A stretch of 64,000 nt of DNA. It comes from Cellulomonas soli (GTDB lineage: Bacteria; Actinomycetota; Actinomycetes; Actinomycetales; Cellulomonadaceae). How positions within the stretch are numbered: the stretch's first letter is position 1; the number at the start of each line of letters is the position of its first letter. Below, piece by piece: positions 9,847 to 18,508 of the stretch. Under the pieces are notes generated by a model. The model was given only the letters and a program-made list of their open reading frames with translations. It made no database searches and had not been told where the DNA came from. The position numbers and the translations under genes were made by a program. Location: NCBI RefSeq assembly GCF_013409305.1, contig NZ_JACBZJ010000001.1, forward strand, positions 2,790,001-2,854,000. The letters are read 5' to 3'.

Positions 9847-11033
9847 ACTACCCTCGTCCAGTGTCCGACGACGCACCTCGGGTGCCCACCGGCCCAGCCG
9901 TCGACGACCCGGCCGGGGGTGCTGGGGGCTCTGTCCGGCCCGACCCCGAGTCGCCCGACGCGCAGGCCCGAGCCGCGTGGCGCGAGTCGGTCGCCCGCGA
10001 CCTGGACACCGCGCTGCTCGGCGGTGCGCGCACGCTCAGCGCCCGGGACCTGGCCGCGCGGGCGGACGTCGAGACCGAGTTCGTGCGCTCCTTCTGGCGG
10101 ATCCTCGGCCTGCCGCACGCCGACCTCGACGACGCGGTCTACACGGATGCGGACGCCGACGCCGTGGCGCGTGCCGCGCGGCTCATGCGCGTGCACGGGC
10201 TCGACCTGCGCACCGTCACGAGCCTGACCCGAGCGCTCGGGCACACCTCCGACCGGCTCGCGCTCTGGCAGGTCGAGGCCCTCGCCGAGGACATGGCCGT
10301 GCGCTACGAGCTCGACGACACCAGCGCCCGCCTGCTGGTGCTGGACCGGCTCTCGGACCTCGCACCGATCCTCGAGGCCCAGCTGCTGCACTCCTACCGG
10401 CGCCAGCTCGCCTCGATCGCCGGGAGGTACGCGGCCGAGTTCGGCGGCGCGCGCGGTCCCGGTGTCGACCGCTCCGAGCTGCCCCTGGCCCGCGCGGTGG
10501 GCTTCGCCGACATGGTCTCGTTCACGCGCCGCACCGCGGGACTGGGCTCCACCGACCTCTCGGAGTTCGTGCAGCGGTTCGAGGCGGCGGCCCGTGACGT
10601 GGTCACCGCCAACGGTGGCCGCGTCGTGAAGACCATCGGCGACGCCGTGCTGTTCGTGGCCGACGACCCGGGCACGGGCGCGCTGGTCGCGCTGGGCCTG
10701 GCGGAGGTCCTCGGCCACGAGCTCGACGTCGACCGCGAACGGCGGGCCGGCGGGCTCGCCGAGGGTGCGCGCGGCGTGACGCCGGTGCGGGTGGGCTTCG
10801 TGTGGGGTCGGGTGCTGTCGCGGTTCGGGGACGTGTTCGGGCCGTCGGTGAACCTCGCGGCGCGGCTGACCGACATCGCCGAGCCGAGCACCGTGCTGAC
10901 CGACAAGGTGACCGCGGCGGCCCTCGCCGGCGACCCGCGGTTCGAGGCGACGGCCCTGCCCGCCCACGAGCTGCAGGGCCTCGGTGAGGTCGACCCGGTC
11001 AGGCTCGCGCTGGTGGGCGACCCGCTGCGCTGA
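9843..11033 (+). CDS. class III adenylate/guanylate cyclase with N-terminal regulatory domain
   Basis: Class III nucleotide cyclase, 396 aa, closely matching the length and layout of the mycobacterial pH-sensing adenylyl cyclase Rv1264. The N-terminal ~190 residues form the helical regulatory domain. The C-terminal cyclase domain has both metal-binding aspartates (GFADMVSFT and KTIGDAVLF) and the transition-state Asn/Arg motif VNLAARL. No membrane segment. Translation is coupled to birA through GTGA; a GTG 18 nt downstream is an alternative start. cAMP is the likely product. A CRP-like palindrome occurs 3.7 kb away at 14752. Confidence 0.9.
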   Translation: MNYPRPVSDDAPRVPTGPAVDDPAGGAGGSVRPDPESPDAQARAAWRESVARDLDTALLGGARTLSARDLAARADVETEFVRSFWRILGLPHADLDDAVYTDADADAVARAARLMRVHGLDLRTVTSLTRALGHTSDRLALWQVEALAEDMAVRYELDDTSARLLVLDRLSDLAPILEAQLLHSYRRQLASIAGRYAAEFGGARGPGVDRSELPLARAVGFADMVSFTRRTAGLGSTDLSEFVQRFEAAARDVVTANGGRVVKTIGDAVLFVADDPGTGALVALGLAEVLGHELDVDRERRAGGLAEGARGVTPVRVGFVWGRVLSRFGDVFGPSVNLAARLTDIAEPSTVLTDKVTAAALAGDPRFEATALPAHELQGLGEVDPVRLALVGDPLR

Positions 11034-11054
11034 CCGCGGTCGTGCGCCCGGTGC

Positions 11055-11786
11055 TCAGGCCGGCGGCTCGAGGGGTTCGACGAGCTCGGGGCCGTCGTTC
11101 GCCACGGCGTTGACCGCGGTGGACACGGGGGTCGCGACCAGTCGCGGGCCGTCGGCCCGCAGCAGCGGGAGGGTCCGCTCGGCGCCGCGCGCCGGGTCGA
11201 GCCAGGCGGCCCAGTCGCCCTTGGCCAGCAGGAGCGGCTGGCGGTCGTGGATGTGGGCGAGCTCGGGCGTGGCCGGACGGGTGATCACGGTGGCGCTGAC
11301 GAGCCAGCGCGACGGGTCGTCCTCGGCCTTGGCCGGGTCCTTCCAGAACTCGTAGAGGCCCGCGAGCGCGACGACGCCGTCGTCGGCGGGGTGCAGGTAG
11401 AAGGGCTGCTTGCGGCGGGTGCCGGCCGCCGGGGAGGGCGCCTGCCACTCGTAGTAGCCGTCCGCCGGCAGCAGCGTGCGGCGTGCGGCGAACGGGCGTG
11501 CGAAGGCCGGCTTGTCGGCGAGCGACTCGACCCGGGCGTTGATCATCCGCGCCCCGACCGAGGGGTCCTTGGCCCACGACGGGACCAGACCCCACCGGGC
11601 GAGGCGCAGCTGGCGGGTGATCTCGCCCGTCGCCCGGTCGGCGCGCTCGACGACGATGCGCACGCCGTCCGTCGGGGCCACGTTCCAGGACGGGGGCAGC
11701 AGCCGGACGTCGTCGGCCACCTGCGCGACGGCGAACTCGTCGGCCAGGGCCTGGTCCTCACGGAAGGACGCGTAGCGACCGCACAT
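11055..11786 (-). CDS. SRAP (YedK/HMCES) abasic-site DNA-protein crosslink protein
   Basis: SOS response-associated peptidase family, 243 aa. These proteins bond covalently to abasic sites in single-stranded DNA through their Cys2. The N terminus is MCGRYAS, giving the required Cys2 after Met removal, which also fixes the start at 11786. The conserved WNVAPT, WGLVPSWAKD, NARVES and GYYEW motifs are all present, and the conserved His is in AHIHDR. Sits between convergent and divergent neighbours with no evident operon. Confidence 0.93.
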   Translation of the reverse strand: MCGRYASFREDQALADEFAVAQVADDVRLLPPSWNVAPTDGVRIVVERADRATGEITRQLRLARWGLVPSWAKDPSVGARMINARVESLADKPAFARPFAARRTLLPADGYYEWQAPSPAAGTRRKQPFYLHPADDGVVALAGLYEFWKDPAKAEDDPSRWLVSATVITRPATPELAHIHDRQPLLLAKGDWAAWLDPARGAERTLPLLRADGPRLVATPVSTAVNAVANDGPELVEPLEPPA

Positions 11787-11911
11787 GCGGCCAGCCTCGC
11801 ACGACGTGCCGACACGGTCGCGGTGGGTCGGCCGGTCGGGGCGCGGCGGTCGGGGGGCGGCGGTCGAATCGATTCGCGAGGCGTGCCCGCGCGGTGCGAC
11901 CATGGACACCG

Positions 11912-13264
11912 ATGAGCACCCCGACCGAGCACCCCGACCCCCGGTCCGCGACCCCCGGCGCGACGAGCGACACCCTGACGGACGGCACGACGAACGACCC
12001 GACGAGCAGCGTGACGAGCAGCGCGGCCCCGACCGCGCCCGTGGTCCCCGACGCCGCGGCGCCCCGATCGCTCACCAAGTACGTGCTGCTGCTCGGCTCG
12101 ATGTGCGCGCTGCCGGCGATCTCGACCGACATCTACCTTCCGTCGCTGCCCGAGGTCGCCCACGACCTGGGGACCACGGCCACCGCGGCGCAGCTCACGA
12201 TGACCGGGATGCTCATCGGCGCGGCCGCGGGGCAGCTCGTGATCGGCCCGACGTCCGACCGGTTCGGCCGACGCCGTCCGGTGCTCGTCGGCGTCGCGGC
12301 GCACGTCGTCACGTCGCTGCTGTGCATGGTCGCCCCCACGATCGGCCTGCTCATCGGCCTGCGCACCGCCCAGGGCTTCTTCAACGCCTCGGCCAGCGTG
12401 GTGGCGATGGCGGTCATCCGGGACCGCTTCGTCGGGTCCACGGCGTCCCGGCTGCTGTCACGGCTGATGCTCGTCATCGGCGTCGCGCCCCTGTTCGCAC
12501 CGTCCATCGGTGGGCTGATCGCCGGTCAGGCGGGCTGGCGGGCCGTCTTCGGTGCGCTCGCGCTGTTCGGCGCCGGTCTGTGGGTCGTGGTGTGGCGCCG
12601 CCTGCCCGAGACCCTGCCGGCCGATCGGCGCCGGCACGGCGGCCTACGCACGGCGCTCGGCGGGTACCGACGGCTCGTCACCGACCGGCACTTCGTCGCC
12701 CTCGCGCTGCTGCCGAGCCTGGGGGTGGCGGTCCTCATGAGCTACGTGGTCGCCTCACCGTTCGTGCTGCGGGAGGGCTACGGGCTCAGCGCGGCGCAGT
12801 TCTCCCTGCTGTTCGCCGTCAACGGGCTCGGTCTGGTCGGTGGCGCGCAGGTCAACGCGGCGCTCGTGCGGCGGGTCTCGCCGATCCGGATCGTCCGGGT
12901 CGTGCAGCCGCTGTCGGTCACGCTCACGCTCCTGCTGCTCGTGCTCGCGCTCACCGGGGCCGGCGGGCTGCCCGCGCTGCTCGTGGTGCTGTGGGGCATC
13001 CTCGCGCTGGTCAACTTCGTGCCACCGAACGCCTCGGCGCTCGCGCTGTCCCGGCACGGGCAGATCGCCGGGACCGCCGCGGCGTTCATCGGGGCGCTGC
13101 AGTCGGGCGTGTCGGGCGTCATCAGCCCCGTGTCCGGGCTGCTCGGCGGGGACGCCGTGGCGATGGCCGTGGTCATGGTCGCCGCGGCCACCGGGGGACT
13201 GCTCGTGCTGGCCCTCGCCACACCCGCGTACCGGCGCGGAGGCGCCTGGACCGGCCAGATCTGA
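11912..13264 (+). CDS. MFS multidrug exporter, Bcr/CflA type
   Basis: Major facilitator superfamily drug:H+ antiporter, about 450 aa, 12 predicted membrane helices. Helix 1 carries STDIYLPSLPEVA, a Bcr/CflA hallmark, and the loop 2-3 signature is DRFGRRRPVL. The first ~45 residues are a Thr/Pro/Ser-rich cytoplasmic tail that may be partly mis-called. The ATG at 11912 is used; an in-frame GTG at 11894 is a near-equal alternative and has GAGG about 12 nt upstream. Divergent from the SRAP gene. Substrate not predictable. Confidence 0.88.
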   Translation: MSTPTEHPDPRSATPGATSDTLTDGTTNDPTSSVTSSAAPTAPVVPDAAAPRSLTKYVLLLGSMCALPAISTDIYLPSLPEVAHDLGTTATAAQLTMTGMLIGAAAGQLVIGPTSDRFGRRRPVLVGVAAHVVTSLLCMVAPTIGLLIGLRTAQGFFNASASVVAMAVIRDRFVGSTASRLLSRLMLVIGVAPLFAPSIGGLIAGQAGWRAVFGALALFGAGLWVVVWRRLPETLPADRRRHGGLRTALGGYRRLVTDRHFVALALLPSLGVAVLMSYVVASPFVLREGYGLSAAQFSLLFAVNGLGLVGGAQVNAALVRRVSPIRIVRVVQPLSVTLTLLLLVLALTGAGGLPALLVVLWGILALVNFVPPNASALALSRHGQIAGTAAAFIGALQSGVSGVISPVSGLLGGDAVAMAVVMVAAATGGLLVLALATPAYRRGGAWTGQI

Positions 13265-13299
13265 GCCCAGGACGCGGCGCCCGGGTGCGGACGAGGCGA

Positions 13300-14562
13300 T
13301 CAGCGCCGCAGCGCCTGCAGCCTCGCGACCGCCTCCACGAGGACCTCCTCACGCTTGACGAACGTGAACCGCACCCACGAGCGCAGCGCGTCGTCCGCCG
13401 CGGAACCGGTGTGCGTGAACGCGCCGACGGGCACCCCGACGACGCCGGCCAGCGCCGGCAGCTCGCGGCAGAACCGTGCGCCGTCGTCGAACCCGAGCGG
13501 TGCGGCGTCGGCGAGCACGAAGTAGGTGCCCTGCGGCCGGGCCACCGTGAAGCCCGCGGCCGTCAGACCCTCGCACAGCAGGTCGCGTCGGTGCGCGAGC
13601 GAGGCCACGAGCCCCTCCACCCATGCGGCCACGCCCTCGTCCTGCAGTGCGAACGCGACAGCGGGCTGGAACGGGGCGCCGGAGACGTAGGTGAGGAACT
13701 GCTTGACCGTGCGCACCGCGTCGACGAGCGCGGCCGGGCCGCTGACCCAGCCGATCTTCCAGCCCGTGAACGAGAACGTCTTGCCGGCCGAGGACACGGT
13801 CAACGTCCGCTCCGCCATGCCGGGCAGCGTCGCGATCGGCACGTGCGCCCGGTCCGCGTCCAGCACCAGGTGCTCGTACACCTCGTCGGTCACGACGAGC
13901 GCGTCGTGCCGGGTCGCGAGGTCGGCGACGACCGCCAGCTCCTCGCGGGTGAGCACGGCGCCGGTCGGGTTGTGCGGGGTGTTGAGCAGGACCAGACGGG
14001 TCCGGTCGGTGAAGGCGGCTGCGAGCGCCTGCGCGTCGAGGCGGAAGCCGTCGGGCGTCGCGCGCAGCGGTGCGGTCGTGTGCGTCGCGCCCGCCATCGC
14101 GATCACGGCCGCGTACGCGTCGTAGAACGGCTCGAGCGTGAGCACCTCGTCACCGGGTCCGGCCAGCGCCAGCACCGTCGCGGCCAGGGCCTCGGTGGCG
14201 CCCGCGGTCACGAGCACCTCGCTGTCGGGGTCGGGGCACAGGCCGTAGCGGCGCTCCTGGTGGGCTGCGATCGCCTCGCGCAGCGCCGGGATGCCCGGGC
14301 CGGGCGGGTACTGGTTGGCGCCCGCGGCGATCGCGTCTGCTGCGGCACGCGCCACCGAGGCGGGTCCGTCGACGTCCGGGAAGCCCTGCCCGAGGTTGAG
14401 GGCACCCGTGCGTGCAGCCAGGGCGGACATCTCCGCGAAGATCGTCGGGCGGACGGTGCCGTCCGCGTCGAGCAGGCCGGCCGCACGGGCGACATGCTGC
14501 CAGCGGTCCGTGCCTCGAGGACCGGGGTCCGGCGTCGGCACGGGGCTCTGGTCTGCGCTCAT
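13300..14562 (-). CDS. PLP-dependent aminotransferase, class I/II
   Basis: Fold-type I aminotransferase, 420 aa. Visible motifs: LNLGQGFPDVDGP near the N terminus, the substrate-binding NTPHNPTGAV, the cofactor-binding DEVYEHLV, and the PLP lysine in SSAGKTFSFTGWKIGW. This pattern is shared by DapC-like N-succinyldiaminopimelate aminotransferases and by kynurenine/methionine aminotransferases of the YbdL type, so the substrate is not certain. The ATG at 14562 is chosen; the upstream extension lacks homology. Confidence 0.9.
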   Translation of the reverse strand: MSADQSPVPTPDPGPRGTDRWQHVARAAGLLDADGTVRPTIFAEMSALAARTGALNLGQGFPDVDGPASVARAAADAIAAGANQYPPGPGIPALREAIAAHQERRYGLCPDPDSEVLVTAGATEALAATVLALAGPGDEVLTLEPFYDAYAAVIAMAGATHTTAPLRATPDGFRLDAQALAAAFTDRTRLVLLNTPHNPTGAVLTREELAVVADLATRHDALVVTDEVYEHLVLDADRAHVPIATLPGMAERTLTVSSAGKTFSFTGWKIGWVSGPAALVDAVRTVKQFLTYVSGAPFQPAVAFALQDEGVAAWVEGLVASLAHRRDLLCEGLTAAGFTVARPQGTYFVLADAAPLGFDDGARFCRELPALAGVVGVPVGAFTHTGSAADDALRSWVRFTFVKREEVLVEAVARLQALRR

Positions 14563-14605
14563 GCCGCGAGGATAGGACCCCGGGGCACCTGGCGGGGTGG
14601 CCTGC

Positions 14606-14731
14606 TCAGCCGAGGCCGGCCGCGGCGGCGACACCCGCACCGACGAGCAGTCCCAGCGAGGCCCAGGCGCTCACGACCCACCACTCCACGTGGTGTCGGC
14701 GCAGCGTGCGCTGCGGGTCTCTGGTCGCCAT
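14606..14731 (-). CDS. 41-aa single-span membrane protein
   Basis: Tiny gene. It begins MATRDPQRTLRRHHVEWWVV, with a positively charged N terminus and Trp pair at the membrane boundary, followed by one hydrophobic helix (about residues 19-40) ending two residues before the stop. GGAGGG lies only 2 nt before the ATG, which is too close for a normal Shine-Dalgarno, so the mRNA may be leaderless. A perfect 14-bp CRP-like palindrome is 20 nt upstream. Function unknown; regulation and composition support a real gene. Confidence 0.6.
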   Translation of the reverse strand: MATRDPQRTLRRHHVEWWVVSAWASLGLLVGAGVAAAAGLG

Positions 14732-14751
14732 ACCCTCCACCATCGGCAAGG

Positions 14752-14766
14752 GTGAGCGCGCTCACA
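14752..14766. promoter_or_regulatory. CRP/GlxR-like palindrome
   Basis: GTGAGCGCGCTCAC is a perfect palindrome extended to TCACA on the right, close to the CRP consensus TGTGA-N6-TCACA. On the minus strand it overlaps a possible -35 (TTGTGA), with GATGGT 17 nt further on, in front of the 41-aa gene. A LacI-family operator is an alternative reading. Confidence 0.5.
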
Positions 14767-14912
14767 AGTACTCGGCGCGGATTCACCCGGGTGCGGCGCA
14801 AGACCTGCACACCCCGCGACCGCGGTACACCGCGCACGCACACGCCCCGCGGATCGCGCGTGCGGCGCAGGTCGGCTCCGGAGGCCGGCGCCGAGACGTC
14901 GGCCCCGCGTCG

Positions 14913-15359
14913 TCAGCCCTGGGCCGCGGCCTCGTCAAGGTCGGCCGACAGGTCGTCGAGCGCCTGCGACAGCGAGGACAGCGCGTCGGAGGCCGCCGCC
15001 GGGGCGGACGCCTGCAGCTCCTCGACCTTCGCCCGTGCGGCGTCGAGCGAGGCCTGCGCGTCGGCGAGCGACTGCTCGGCGTCCGCCTTCGACTCCTGCG
15101 CGTCGTCGAGCGCCGACTGCGCCTGCGTGAGCGCGTCCTGCGCCTGGGTCACGGCCTCCTCGGCCTGGGCTCGGGTGTCCGCGTCGAGCGAGCCGAGCTG
15201 GTCGCGGACCTCGTCCGCCTTGTCCAGGGCCTGCTGCGCCTGGGACCGGGCGTCGTCGACGGTCGCGCGCAGGTCGTCGACGGCCGAGCACGCGGACACC
15301 GAGAAGGTCAGGGCGGCTGCCAGGGCGAGCGAGCCGACGGCAGCGGGCAGGTGGCGCAC
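14913..15359 (-). CDS. coiled-coil lipoprotein
   Basis: Predicted lipoprotein, 148 aa. The signal peptide ends in a lipobox (SVSACS). The mature part is almost entirely heptad-patterned Ala/Gln/Asp/Glu helix, like Lpp-type or apolipoprotein-like coiled coils, with several similar segments built on ALTQAQSALDDAQ. It probably forms a trimer or an extended rod at the outer face of the membrane. The GTG at 15359 has a good GGAGG 7 nt upstream. Function unknown. Confidence 0.8.
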   Translation of the reverse strand: MRHLPAAVGSLALAAALTFSVSACSAVDDLRATVDDARSQAQQALDKADEVRDQLGSLDADTRAQAEEAVTQAQDALTQAQSALDDAQESKADAEQSLADAQASLDAARAKVEELQASAPAAASDALSSLSQALDDLSADLDEAAAQG

Positions 15360-15492
15360 GGGGATCCTCCGGGGAACGGGCGACGACGGGCTGCGGGTCA
15401 GTCTGCCGTGCCGGGGCACGGGTCCGCACTCCTCGGTGCGCGCGCGACCGATACGGCCTCGCGCGCGCAGGCCCGCTGCCCGCAGGCAGAGC

Positions 15493-15529
15493 GACGCCCC
15501 GCCCGGCTGGGTGAGCCGGACGGGGCGTC
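15493..15529. terminator. terminator hairpin of adhE
   Basis: 16-nt arms (15493-15508 and 15514-15529) with one mismatch and a 5-nt loop, 68 nt downstream of the adhE stop. No strong T tract, as is usual for this GC level. Confidence 0.7.
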
Positions 15530-15596
15530 GGGACGAGCAGGCGACGAGCTCCGCTAGAGGATGCCGGGAGCGACCGTCGGGGAGTCGGTCGACTCC

Positions 15597-18269
15597 TTAC
15601 GCCTGCTCGCGGCGGCCACGCACGTCCTGGAGAGACGTGCCGTAGTAGGCCGCAGTCATGAGGTCCTTCATGTCGTCGATCATCGGCATGCGCGGGTTGG
15701 CCGGGGCGCACTGGTCCTCGTAGGCGCCCATGGCGACCTCGTCGAGACGACCCATGAAGGCCTTCTCGTCCACGCCCTGCGCCTGGAAGGACGCGGGGAT
15801 GCCGACCTTGGCGCGCAGGGACTCCAGCGCCAGGGCGTAGGACTCGACGCCCTCGGCCGGGGTGGCCGCCGGCAGACCGAGCATCTGCGCGATCTGCTGG
15901 AAGCGCTCCGGGGCGATGTAGTGCTCGTACTTCGGCCAGCTCGTGAGCTTGGTCGGGATGGTGCCGTTGTAGCGCACGACGTGCGGGAGCAGCGTGGCGT
16001 TCGTGCGGCCGTGCACCAGGTGGTGCGTGGAGCCGATCACGTGGGCCATCGCGTGCACGATTCCCAGGAACGCGTTGCCGAACGCCATACCGGCGATGGT
16101 GCCCGCGTTGTGCATCTTCTCCCGGGCGGCCTTCGTCTCCGGGTCGGTCGGGTCGCCGTTCACCGACTGCGCCAGGTTGTCGAAGATCAGGCGGATGGCC
16201 TGCAGGGCCATACCGTCGGTGAAGTCGTTGGCGTAGACGGCCACGTACGCCTCGGTGGCGTGCGTGAGGGCGTCGAAGCCCGAGTCGGCGGCCAGTGAGC
16301 GCGGCATCTTGGCCGTCAGGACCGGGTCGATGATCGCGACTGTCGGCGTCAGCGCGTAGTCCGCGAGCGGGTACTTCTTGCCCGCGTCGGGGTCCGAGAT
16401 GACGGCGAACGGCGTGACCTCGGCGCCCGTGCCCGACGTGGTCGGGATGCAGACGAGCTTGGCCAGCTCACCCAGCTTCGGGAACTTGAACGCGCGCTTG
16501 CGGACGTCGAAGAACTTCTGCTTCAGGTCGGAGAAGACGATCTCCGGGTGCTCGTACAGCAGCCACATGACCTTGGCGGCGTCCATCGGCGAGCCACCGC
16601 CGAGGGCGATGATCGTGTCCGGCTTGAAGTGACGCATCTGCTCGGCGCCGGCCTGGACGGTCTTGACGGAGGGCTCCGGCTCGACCTGGTCGATGATCTG
16701 CAGCGCGACGTTGTTCGAGCGGCGGCGCAGGACGTCGATGACCTTGTCGACGAACCCGATCTGGGTCATCGTCGCGTCGGTGACGATCGTGACGCGCTCG
16801 ACGTCGGACATGTCCGCGAGGTAGCGGATGGCGTTCGGCTCGAAGTACGTCTTCGCGGGGACCTTGAACCACTGCAAGTTGTTGTTCCTCCGGCCCACGC
16901 GCTTGATGTTGATGAGGTTCAGCGCGCTGACGTTGTTCGACACGGAGTTGCGGCCGTAGGAGCCGCAGCCCAGCGTCAGCGACGGCAGGAACGCGTTGTA
17001 GATGTCACCGATGCCACCGAGGGTGGAGGGGGCGTTGGTGATGACGCGGATGGCCTTCACGCGGCTGCCGAAGCGCTCCATGAGCTCCTCGTCCTGCGTG
17101 TGGATCGCGGCGGAGTGGCCCAGGCCGTCGAACTCGACCATCTGCTCGGCCAGCGAGATGCCCTGCTCGGTCGTCGTGGCGCGCAGCACGGCCAGGACCG
17201 GCGCGAGCTTCTCGCGGGTCAGCGGCTCGTCGGGGCCGACCAGGGAGACCTCGGCCATGATGATCGAGGTGTCCGCGGGGACCGAGAAGCCGGCCTGCTC
17301 GGCGATCCACTGCGGCGACTTGCCGACCACCGTGGGGTTGAGCTTGGCGTCGGCACAGTTCTTCGACTTGGCGTCGACCCCGAAGATGAACTTCTCGAGG
17401 AGCGCCTTCTCCTTCTTGTTCACGCGGTACGCGTGCAGGATGGCGAACTCGGCCATCGCGGCGTCGTAGATCTCGTCGTCGATGATGACGGCCTGCTCGG
17501 AGGCGCAGATCATGCCGTTGTCGAACGCCTTGGACAGCACCACGTCGTTGACGGCGCGCTTGAGCTTGGCGGTCTTCTCGATGTAGGCCGGGACGTTGCC
17601 CGCACCGACGCCGAGGGCCGGCTTGCCGCAGGAGTACGCGGCGCGGACCATCGCGTTGCCACCGGTGGCCAGGATGAGGGCCACGCCGGGGTGGTTCATG
17701 AGCAGGCCGGTGGCCTCCATCGAGGGGGCGGTGACCCACTGGATGCAGTGCTCGGGGGCACCGGCGGCCACGGCGGCGTCACGCACGACGCGGGCGGCGG
17801 CGACCGAGGACTCCTGCGCGTTCGGGTGGAACGCGAAGATGATCGGGTTGCGGGTCTTCAGCGCGATGAGCGACTTGAAGATCGCGGTCGAGGTCGGGTT
17901 GGTGACCGGCGTCATGGCGCAGATCACGCCGACGGGCTCGGCGATCTCGGTGATGCCGTTGAGCTCGTCACGGTTGATGACGCCGACCGTCTTGAGGTTG
18001 GCCATCGAGTTGGTGACGTGCTCGCACGCGAAGATGTTCTTCACGGCCTTGTCCTCGAAGACGCCGCGGCCGGTCTCGGCCACCGCGTGCTGGGCGAGCA
18101 CGCCGTGCTTGTCGAGCGCCGCGACGGACGCCTTCTTCACCAGACGGTCGACGTCCTCCTGCGTGAAGCGGGAGTACTCCTCGAGCGCCTTGGAGGCGTT
18201 CGCGACGAGTGCGTCGATCATCGTGAGCGTGGTGTCGACGGGGGCGTCGGTGCTCGGTGTCGTGGTCAC
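15597..18269 (-). CDS. adhE: bifunctional acetaldehyde-CoA / alcohol dehydrogenase
   Basis: AdhE, 890 aa, full length. It reduces acetyl-CoA to acetaldehyde and then ethanol with 2 NADH, the fermentative redox sink of facultative actinobacteria, and usually assembles into spirosome filaments. The N-terminal half is the CoA-acylating aldehyde dehydrogenase, with the active Cys in MICASEQAVI. The C-terminal half is an iron alcohol dehydrogenase, with GGGSPMDAAK and the metal His cluster HAMAHVIGSTHH. The GTG at 18269 is chosen because AGGGAG lies 8 nt upstream; the ATG at 18287 has no ribosome site. Monocistronic, with a terminator downstream. Confidence 0.96.
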   Translation of the reverse strand: MTTTPSTDAPVDTTLTMIDALVANASKALEEYSRFTQEDVDRLVKKASVAALDKHGVLAQHAVAETGRGVFEDKAVKNIFACEHVTNSMANLKTVGVINRDELNGITEIAEPVGVICAMTPVTNPTSTAIFKSLIALKTRNPIIFAFHPNAQESSVAAARVVRDAAVAAGAPEHCIQWVTAPSMEATGLLMNHPGVALILATGGNAMVRAAYSCGKPALGVGAGNVPAYIEKTAKLKRAVNDVVLSKAFDNGMICASEQAVIIDDEIYDAAMAEFAILHAYRVNKKEKALLEKFIFGVDAKSKNCADAKLNPTVVGKSPQWIAEQAGFSVPADTSIIMAEVSLVGPDEPLTREKLAPVLAVLRATTTEQGISLAEQMVEFDGLGHSAAIHTQDEELMERFGSRVKAIRVITNAPSTLGGIGDIYNAFLPSLTLGCGSYGRNSVSNNVSALNLINIKRVGRRNNNLQWFKVPAKTYFEPNAIRYLADMSDVERVTIVTDATMTQIGFVDKVIDVLRRRSNNVALQIIDQVEPEPSVKTVQAGAEQMRHFKPDTIIALGGGSPMDAAKVMWLLYEHPEIVFSDLKQKFFDVRKRAFKFPKLGELAKLVCIPTTSGTGAEVTPFAVISDPDAGKKYPLADYALTPTVAIIDPVLTAKMPRSLAADSGFDALTHATEAYVAVYANDFTDGMALQAIRLIFDNLAQSVNGDPTDPETKAAREKMHNAGTIAGMAFGNAFLGIVHAMAHVIGSTHHLVHGRTNATLLPHVVRYNGTIPTKLTSWPKYEHYIAPERFQQIAQMLGLPAATPAEGVESYALALESLRAKVGIPASFQAQGVDEKAFMGRLDEVAMGAYEDQCAPANPRMPMIDDMKDLMTAAYYGTSLQDVRGRREQA

Positions 18270-18348
18270 GGGATGTTCTCCCTGCATTCGATGGTGGGGG
18301 TGGGAAGTCCTCGTTGACCTCTGACACGAAGTTACGGGGCGGTCGTCC

Positions 18349-18413
18349 CACGATCGTGTGCCGAAAGTCCCGAATGCGGTCGACGCCTGCGCAATGCACG
18401 TGAAAATTCGTGC
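18349..18413. promoter_or_regulatory. palindromes upstream of adhE
   Basis: Two inverted repeats lie 80-145 bp upstream of adhE: a perfect 10-bp palindrome CACGATCGTG (18349-18358) and GCACG-8nt-CGTGC (18396-18413) with an AT-rich centre. Either could bind a redox or cAMP regulator. Neither matches the Rex consensus well. Confidence 0.35.
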
Positions 18414-18508
18414 GCCGGGGGGCCGGGCGTGCTGCCGGCGCACGGCGGCGCCGCTCTTCTCGCAGGTCAGGAGGGGTGCGGAGGCTCTGCGCGGGTCACC
18501 TGGCGGGG

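Noticed and set aside
11785..15645. 1286-codon plus-strand frame
   Set aside because: Runs through the transporter in another frame and antisense to the aminotransferase and lipoprotein genes; no recognisable domain.
18396..18413. Rex (NADH) operator upstream of adhE
   Set aside because: The repeat GCACG-N8-CGTGC does not have the TGTGAA / TTCACA half-sites expected for actinobacterial Rex. Kept only as an undefined palindrome.
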